From Sphingomonas hankookensis (lineage in GTDB: Bacteria; Pseudomonadota; Alphaproteobacteria; Sphingomonadales; Sphingomonadaceae), in the NCBI RefSeq assembly GCF_022664465.1, contig NZ_JAKREV010000006.1:186001-250000 (forward strand): DNA of 64,000 nt, written 5' to 3'. Below the pieces are notes generated by a model. It made no database searches. It worked only from the letters and a program-made list of their open reading frames with translations, and was not told the origin of the DNA. Position numbers and translations under genes: made by a program. Shown here in pieces: positions 59,321 to 64,000 of the stretch. How positions within the stretch are numbered: position 1 is the first letter of the stretch; every line of letters begins with the position of its first letter.

Positions 59321-59412
59321 TCCCGCGCAGGCGGGAATCCGTTGCCGCCGATGTTCGCGATGGACTCGCGGCGTCGGCGTATATGGACCCCCGCCTGCGC
59401 GGGGGTGACGAG
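59316..59412. repeat. REP-like pair between gspG and gspH
   Basis: Arms GTCATTCCCGC-GCAGGCGGGAA and CCCCCGCC-TGCG-CGGGGGTGACG. It lies inside the gspG-H-I-C-D run and supplies the gspH start codon; it could reduce read-through from gspG. Confidence 0.87.
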
Positions 59413-59424
59413 TATCGGCCTGAC

Positions 59425-59910
59425 TCAGCGCGCCGTCCCGTCGATATCGGCGTCCAGCCCTTCGCCGCCGGGCTTGCCGTCCTTGCCGAGCGATTTGATC
59501 GCGAAGCGACCGCCGGTCGATTCGTAGACGTACGGATTGCCCCACGGGTCCTGCGGCATCTGCGACAGATAGCCGTCGGGCGGATAGGCGCCGGGGACCG
59601 GCGGCTGGGTCGGCTTTTCCACCAATGCCTTCAATCCCTGGGTGGTCGAGGGATAGTCACCATTGTCGAGCCGGTACATTTTCAGCGCGGCGGAGATCGA
59701 CTTGATGTCGGTGCCGGCGGTCGTCACCCGCGCCTGATCGGGGCGGTTGATGACGTTGGGCACGATCAGCGCCGCGACCAGCGCGATGATCGCAAGCACG
59801 ACGATCATTTCGACCAATGTCAGGCCGGCCTGATTGTCGGGGACAGAAACCTTGCGGGCGGCGGGGTTCGCGGCCAAGGTGTCACGAAACTTTCGGAATA
59901 AGATGCGCAT
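59425..59910 (-). CDS. gspG: Type II secretion major pseudopilin GspG
   Basis: A 161-residue major pseudopilin. The prepilin site is NQAG before LTLVEMIVVLAIIALVAALI, with Glu at position 5 and Leu rather than Phe at +1. The GspG end is clear: YRLDNGDYPSTTQGLKALVE, QPPVPGAYPPDGYLSQMPQD and DPWGNPYVYESTGGRFAIKS, with acidic calcium-site residues in DADIDGTAR. The leader is about 30 residues (MRILFRKFRDTLAANPAARK), longer than usual. ATG 59910 stands 10 bases from the divergent gspL start. Confidence 0.95.
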   Translation of the reverse strand: MRILFRKFRDTLAANPAARKVSVPDNQAGLTLVEMIVVLAIIALVAALIVPNVINRPDQARVTTAGTDIKSISAALKMYRLDNGDYPSTTQGLKALVEKPTQPPVPGAYPPDGYLSQMPQDPWGNPYVYESTGGRFAIKSLGKDGKPGGEGLDADIDGTAR

Positions 59911-59920
59911 CCACGCCCCA

Positions 59921-61030
59921 ATGCGTCCACATGATGAAGCCATCGTGACAATCGAACCCGCCCCCGCCGGTCCGGCCGCCGGCGTGTGGGCTGTCGCGGG
60001 CGGCACGGCTATCTTAGTCGATGGCGCGGTTCCGGCAACAACCTTGCTCGTGCCGTCCGAATCGGTCCTGCTGTTGGCGGTCGATCTGCCGCTGCCGACG
60101 CGGGCGAAACGGCTGGCGGCGCTGCCGTTCGCGGTGGAGGACCGGATCGCCGATCCGATCGATGCGGTGCATCTGGCGCTGGGCGACGCGGTGGGCGAGC
60201 GGCGCTATCTGGTCGCGGTCGTGCGGCACAGCGTGATGGCGGAATGGATCGCGATCGCCGACGCCGCCGGGATCGGTACGGCAGCGTTCGTACCCGATGC
60301 TCTGGTGCTGCCCGCCCCCGTCGAGGGGTGGAGCGTCGATATGGGCAGCGGCCGTGCGCTGGTGCGTGCCGCCGACGGTACCGGATTCGCGCTGCCGCTG
60401 GCGATGCTGGTGCCGGCATGGGAAGCGGCCGGGCGTCCGAAAGTACAGGCGTCGGGCGATCCGTTGCCCGAAGCGATGGCAGGCGACGGCGCGGCGTTTC
60501 CGCTCGGGACGCTTGCCGACCGGGTTGCCGCTGCGCCGATCGACCTGCGGCAGGGAGCCTATGCCCGCCGGCATACCGCGTGGCCGAGCACCACGCGCAA
60601 GGTCGCGATGATTTTGGGGCTCGCCGCGCTGGCGCATGGCGTGATCGCGGTGGCGGATACGCTGATGCTGCAACGGATCGCGGAGCGGCGGCACGATGCG
60701 CTGCAACAGCTGGTCGCGACCACCGCGCCGTCGGTGCCGACCGGGGGCGACGACTTCATGGTGCGCGTCGCCGACCTGCTGCCGCGCCCGACCGGTACCA
60801 ATCGCTTCGTCCCGCTGCTGTCGCGCGTCGCCGGGGCGCTCAGCCCGATCGGGCCGGTATTGGTGGTGCGGACGATGACCTTTGAAGGCAATGCGCTGAC
60901 GATCGAGTGCGAATCGCCCGAGACCGGCATGGCCGACCGGGTCCGCGCGGCGCTGTCCGCCGCTGGCGTCGCGGCGCAGGTCGTGGCCGCACCGGGCGGG
61001 ACCCTGCGCATCGTGGCGCGCGGGGCATGA
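59921..61030 (+). CDS. gspL: Type II secretion platform protein GspL
   Basis: A 369-residue inner-membrane protein. The cytoplasmic actin-like half holds VLLLAVDLPLPTRAKRLAAL and PFAVEDRIADPIDAVHLALG, the text that binds GspE. The helix is KVAMILGLAALAHGVIAVAD at about residue 228, and a periplasmic ferredoxin-like domain ends LRIVARGA. ATG 59921 was chosen over 59903 because its product begins with MRPHDEAIVTIEPA; the latter would overlap the gspG start. It overlaps gspM by four bases. Confidence 0.93.
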   Translation: MRPHDEAIVTIEPAPAGPAAGVWAVAGGTAILVDGAVPATTLLVPSESVLLLAVDLPLPTRAKRLAALPFAVEDRIADPIDAVHLALGDAVGERRYLVAVVRHSVMAEWIAIADAAGIGTAAFVPDALVLPAPVEGWSVDMGSGRALVRAADGTGFALPLAMLVPAWEAAGRPKVQASGDPLPEAMAGDGAAFPLGTLADRVAAAPIDLRQGAYARRHTAWPSTTRKVAMILGLAALAHGVIAVADTLMLQRIAERRHDALQQLVATTAPSVPTGGDDFMVRVADLLPRPTGTNRFVPLLSRVAGALSPIGPVLVVRTMTFEGNALTIECESPETGMADRVRAALSAAGVAAQVVAAPGGTLRIVARGA

Positions 61031-61524
61031 TCGTGCTGCTGAAACGCAACGCCTGGATCGAGGGCGCGCTGGGCCGGTTCGATGCGTGGTGGCAGGGGCT
61101 GTCGACGCGCGAGCGGGTATTGGTTGGGACGCTTGGCGCGCTGCTGGCCGGGGTCGTGCTGGTGTACGGCGTGGTCAAGCCGGTGCAGGCGGCTCGGGCG
61201 CAGGCGCGCGCCGATATCCGCCAGGCCGAGACGCTGATGGCGCGGGTGCGTGCTGCGGGCCGGCTGGAGTCGGCGCCGCAGACGATCGCCGCCGGTCCAC
61301 CGCAATCGGTCATCGGCTCGACCGCGGCGACGGCAGGGTTGCAACCGACCATCGCTGAAGCCAACGGCGCGATTACCGCGACTCTGACCGACGCGCCCTA
61401 TCCGGCGGTGGTGACGTGGCTGGGATCGGTCGCGTCGACCAGCACGATCGGCGTGCGGCGGGTGTCGATGCAGCGCGGCTCCGCATCGGGCCGGGTCAAC
61501 GCGACCGTGGAGTTCCAGCCGTGA
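61027..61524 (+). CDS. gspM: Type II secretion platform protein GspM
   Basis: A 165-residue protein: short cytoplasmic part, helix LVGTLGALLAGVVLVYGVVK at about residues 32-51, a coiled-coil segment and a ferredoxin-like end (YPAVVTWLGSVASTSTIGVR). It stabilises GspL in the inner membrane. It overlaps gspL (ATGA) and gspE (GTGA) at its ends, tight operon packing. Confidence 0.92.
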   Translation: MIVLLKRNAWIEGALGRFDAWWQGLSTRERVLVGTLGALLAGVVLVYGVVKPVQAARAQARADIRQAETLMARVRAAGRLESAPQTIAAGPPQSVIGSTAATAGLQPTIAEANGAITATLTDAPYPAVVTWLGSVASTSTIGVRRVSMQRGSASGRVNATVEFQP

Positions 61525-63002
61525 CCAATACGCTGCTCCACGCCGAACTGGTGCGCCTGCCCTATGGCTATGCGCGGAAAGGAGGCGTGCTGATTCGCCT
61601 CGGCAAGGGCGGCATGGAGTGCGTCCACCGCGCCGATGCGACGCTGGATGCGATGTTGGAGGTGCAGCGGGTAGCGCCCGGCGTGCCGTTCGTCGCGCTC
61701 GACGATGCCGGGTTCGATGCGGCGTTGCAGGCGAGCTATGGCGGCAGCGCCTCGACCGCCGCCGATATCGAACTAGCCGAAACCGATCTCGCGGCGCTGG
61801 CCGACAGCGCGGCGGCGGTCGACGACCTGCTCGACGCGCGCGATGATTCGCCGGTCATCCGCCTGATCAACGCGCTGCTGCTGGAAGCGATCAAGGAAGG
61901 CGCGTCCGACGTCCATGTCGAGACGCAGGAAAAGCGTCTCGTCGTCCGCTTCCGCATCGACGGCGTACTGCGCGACATCGTCGAGCCGCCGCGCGCGCTC
62001 GCCCCGCTGCTGGTCAGCCGGATCAAGGTGATGGCCAAGCTCGACATCGCCGAACGCCGCACGCCGCAGGACGGGCGGGTGACGCTGCGCATCGGCGGGC
62101 ACGACGTCGATGCGCGTGTGTCGACCATGCCGACCCAGCATGGCGAGCGGGTGGTGCTGCGCCTGCTCGAGCGCGGGGGCATGATGCTCGACCTCGCGGG
62201 GCTCGGCATGTCGGAGCGTGACGAAGCCGTGTTCGGGCGGTTGCTGGAGCGGCCGCACGGGCTGTTGCTCGTCACCGGGCCGACGGGGTCGGGCAAGACG
62301 ACGACGCTCTACACCGCGCTGACCCGCCTCAACGATCGCCGCCGCAACGTGATGACGGTCGAGGACCCGATCGAATACGAGCTGGCCGGCATCGCCCAGA
62401 CGCAGGTTAATCCGCGCACCGACATGACCTTCGCGCGCGGGCTGCGGGCGATCCTGCGACAGGACCCCGACGTCATCATGGTCGGCGAAATCCGCGATCA
62501 GGAAACGGCGCAGACCGCGGTCCGATCGTCGATGACCGGGCATTTCGTGCTGTCGACGCTGCACACCAACACCGCGATCGGATCGGTCACGCGGCTGATC
62601 GACATGGGGGTCGAACGCTACCTGCTGGCGCCGATGCTGGTCGGGCTGGTCGCGCAGCGGTTGGTGCGGCGGTTGTGCGCGCACTGCCGGTGGCAGGATC
62701 GGGCGACCGAGGCGGATAGCGTGCTGCTGGGCGGCGCGATCAAGCCGGGCAAAAAATTGTGGCGCAAGGGCGGGTGCGAGGCGTGCCATCACGAGGGGTA
62801 TCGCGGGCGGGCGGGGCTGTACGAGGTCGTCGCGGTCGACGACCGGTTGCAGGCGATGATCCATAACGGCGTTGCCGAGGCGGAGCTGGAGCAGGCGGCA
62901 AGGGTGGATAACCCGGCGTTGCTGGATGATGGCGTGGCGAAGGTGAAGGCCGGGGTGACCACCGTCGAGGAGGTCGCTCGGGTCGTGCGGGACGAGGGGT
63001 GA
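61521..63002 (+). CDS. gspE: Type II secretion ATPase GspE
   Basis: A 493-residue cytoplasmic ATPase driving pseudopilus assembly. The N2 domain is followed by SPVIRLINALLLEAIKEGAS and DVHVETQEKRLVVRFRIDGV. Walker A is GPTGSGKT at residues 253-260, the Asp box MTVEDPIEYELAGIAQTQVN, Walker B RQDPDVIMVGEIRDQETAQT and His box STLHTNTAIGS are intact. The zinc module has two CxxC pairs (CAHC, CEAC). GTG 61521 overlaps the gspM stop by three bases. Confidence 0.97.
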   Translation: MTNTLLHAELVRLPYGYARKGGVLIRLGKGGMECVHRADATLDAMLEVQRVAPGVPFVALDDAGFDAALQASYGGSASTAADIELAETDLAALADSAAAVDDLLDARDDSPVIRLINALLLEAIKEGASDVHVETQEKRLVVRFRIDGVLRDIVEPPRALAPLLVSRIKVMAKLDIAERRTPQDGRVTLRIGGHDVDARVSTMPTQHGERVVLRLLERGGMMLDLAGLGMSERDEAVFGRLLERPHGLLLVTGPTGSGKTTTLYTALTRLNDRRRNVMTVEDPIEYELAGIAQTQVNPRTDMTFARGLRAILRQDPDVIMVGEIRDQETAQTAVRSSMTGHFVLSTLHTNTAIGSVTRLIDMGVERYLLAPMLVGLVAQRLVRRLCAHCRWQDRATEADSVLLGGAIKPGKKLWRKGGCEACHHEGYRGRAGLYEVVAVDDRLQAMIHNGVAEAELEQAARVDNPALLDDGVAKVKAGVTTVEEVARVVRDEG

Positions 63003-63033
63003 GGTTTCTTCCCCCATCCTCCAACATCCATAT

Positions 63034-63152
63034 CCGTTCGGTTCGAGTAGCGATCGAGCTTGTCGAGAGCGCGTATCGAGAACGGGGTTCCGCTGGGCAG
63101 GAGTTCTCGACGGACGCTTCTCGACAGGCTCGAAGCTGCTCGAACCGAACGG
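63034..63152. repeat. TTCGAGC palindromic element between gspE and gspF
   Basis: Opens CCGTTCGGTTCGAG and closes GCTGCTCGAACCGAACGG; GTTCTCGACGGACGCTTCTC is in the right half. It separates two genes that normally abut, so it is an insertion into the operon. A possible start region for gspF follows it. Confidence 0.87.
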
Positions 63153-63174
63153 TATCGTTGAGGGGAGGGGGCAG

Positions 63175-64000
63175 GTGACCGCCTACACCTACCGCGCAGC
63201 CTCCCGCACCGGCGCGACCGTCAAGGGCGTGATTGAAGCCTCCAGCCCCGCCGCCGCCCGCGCAGCCCTTCGCGAACGCGGCGAACTGCCGCTGTCGGTC
63301 GAGGAAGCCGCCGAACGCGGCCCAAAGCTCGGCAGCATCCAGCTTCCCCGGCTGTTCCGGCGTGGCGTATCGGCCAAGGCGCTGGCGACGCTCACCCGCC
63401 AGATCGCGACGCTGGTCGGCTCCGACATCTCGATCGAGGAATCGCTGCGCATCGTCGCGCAGCAGGCGGACAACGCCGCGGTCAACGCGCTGCTGCTCGA
63501 CGTGCGCGCCGCGATCCTCGACGGGCGCAGTTTCGCGCAGGGGTTGGCGCGGCACCCGAAGGCGTTTCCCGAATTCTACCGCGCGTCGGTGGCGGCGGGG
63601 GAACAGTCGGGGCGGCTGCCCGACGTGCTCAACCACCTCGCCAATTTCGTCGAGACGCGACAGGCCAATGGCCAGAAGATGCAGCTGGCGCTGCTCTATC
63701 CGGCGCTGCTGGCCACCGTCAGCTTCGGCATGATGGTACTGCTGATGGTCTATGTCGTGCCCGATATCGTCCGCGTGTTCGTGTCGCGCGGGGCGGAATT
63801 GCCGTTCCTCACGCGCGCGCTGATTGCGCTGTCGGCGTTCATTCAGAACTATGGGCTGTATGTCGCGGTGGCGGCGCTGGTGGTGTTCGTCGTCGGCGCG
63901 CGGTGGTTGAAGGTGCCGCGCAACCGGCTGGCGGTTGACCGGCGGCTGGCGACGCGGGCGCCGTTCCGCCGGTTCAGCCGCCAGCATAATGCCGCGCGCT
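63175..64000 (+). CDS. gspF: Type II secretion inner-membrane protein GspF (partial)
   Basis: The frame runs open to the right edge, 275 residues visible. The start GTG 63175 has AGGGGAGGGGGCAG upstream and gives VTAYTYRAASRTGATVKGVI, as GspF. The first cytoplasmic domain contains LATLTRQIATLVGSDISIEE, AAGEQSGRLPDVLNHLANFV and the first helix LLATVSFGMMVLLMVYVVPD; a second segment begins with FLTRALIALSAFIQNYG. GspF is the membrane platform core contacted by GspE and GspL. The rest lies outside the window. Confidence 0.93.
   Translation, partial: MTAYTYRAASRTGATVKGVIEASSPAAARAALRERGELPLSVEEAAERGPKLGSIQLPRLFRRGVSAKALATLTRQIATLVGSDISIEESLRIVAQQADNAAVNALLLDVRAAILDGRSFAQGLARHPKAFPEFYRASVAAGEQSGRLPDVLNHLANFVETRQANGQKMQLALLYPALLATVSFGMMVLLMVYVVPDIVRVFVSRGAELPFLTRALIALSAFIQNYGLYVAVAALVVFVVGARWLKVPRNRLAVDRRLATRAPFRRFSRQHNAAR

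Overview
The window is high-GC alphaproteobacterial DNA, most likely from a sphingomonad (Sphingomonas or a close relative). Supporting signs are the gene families (CrbS-type kinase, paired DUF4139 proteins, phasin, PHB depolymerase, PhoX, GspN-type secretion genes), EIVVTG motifs in exported proteins, and dense palindromic intergenic repeats. It reads as chromosome: no transposase, integrase, phage gene or CRISPR array was seen. Both ends cut genes: dnaE2 on the left and gspF on the right.

Layout. 0-14 kb: end of dnaE2, then an acetate/pyruvate block made of a hybrid kinase with a symporter-like sensor (CrbS-like), a LuxR-type regulator (CrbR-like), acs, an MHS-family transporter, cstA and a ybdD-type gene, with an alpha/beta hydrolase inside it. 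14-20 kb: a tyrosine phosphatase and a yjfIJKLMC-like envelope cluster (DUF1190, DUF350, DUF2491, K+ channel, then divergently DUF2170, PspA, glutathionylspermidine-synthase-like). 20-30 kb: a DUF167 protein, an MFS exporter, a three-domain lysophospholipid acyltransferase and two DUF4139 proteins. 29.6-34 kb: a sugar-acid locus (IlvD/Edd dehydratase, FucP-like transporter, AraD1-like protein). 34-37.4 kb: NUDIX, AlkB, a HIRAN protein and an MHS transporter broken at a nine-G tract. 37.5-40.7 kb: gspN, a periplasmic-binding-protein-like gene, gspJ and gspK. 41-46.2 kb: YraN, PHB depolymerase, tRNA-Pro(CGG), lepA, a 37-residue membrane protein and a phasin. 46.3-49.1 kb: modABC and a secreted protein. 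49.1-53.1 kb: a GspC/M/L-like trio divergent from phoX. 53.4-55.5 kb: PadR, a membrane protein and a hydrolase. 55.5-64 kb: main type II secretion locus, gspD-C-I-H-G on the minus strand and gspL-M-E-F on the plus strand.

The type II secretion genes lie in two blocks 15 kb apart, with a third L/M/C-like trio between them. Together they cover secretin, inner-membrane platform, ATPase and all pseudopilins. The adjacent PhoX is a Tat-exported protein, so it is a plausible client.

The second theme is repeat invasion. At least four palindromic families occupy nine of the eleven convergent gene junctions. Some copies reach into genes: they supply the stop of the phosphatase gene, the apparent start of gspH, an N-terminal insert in gspI, two inserts around the signal peptide of a DUF4139 protein, and the 3' end of the kinase gene.

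All calls come from reading translations, motifs and context. No database search or structure prediction was run.
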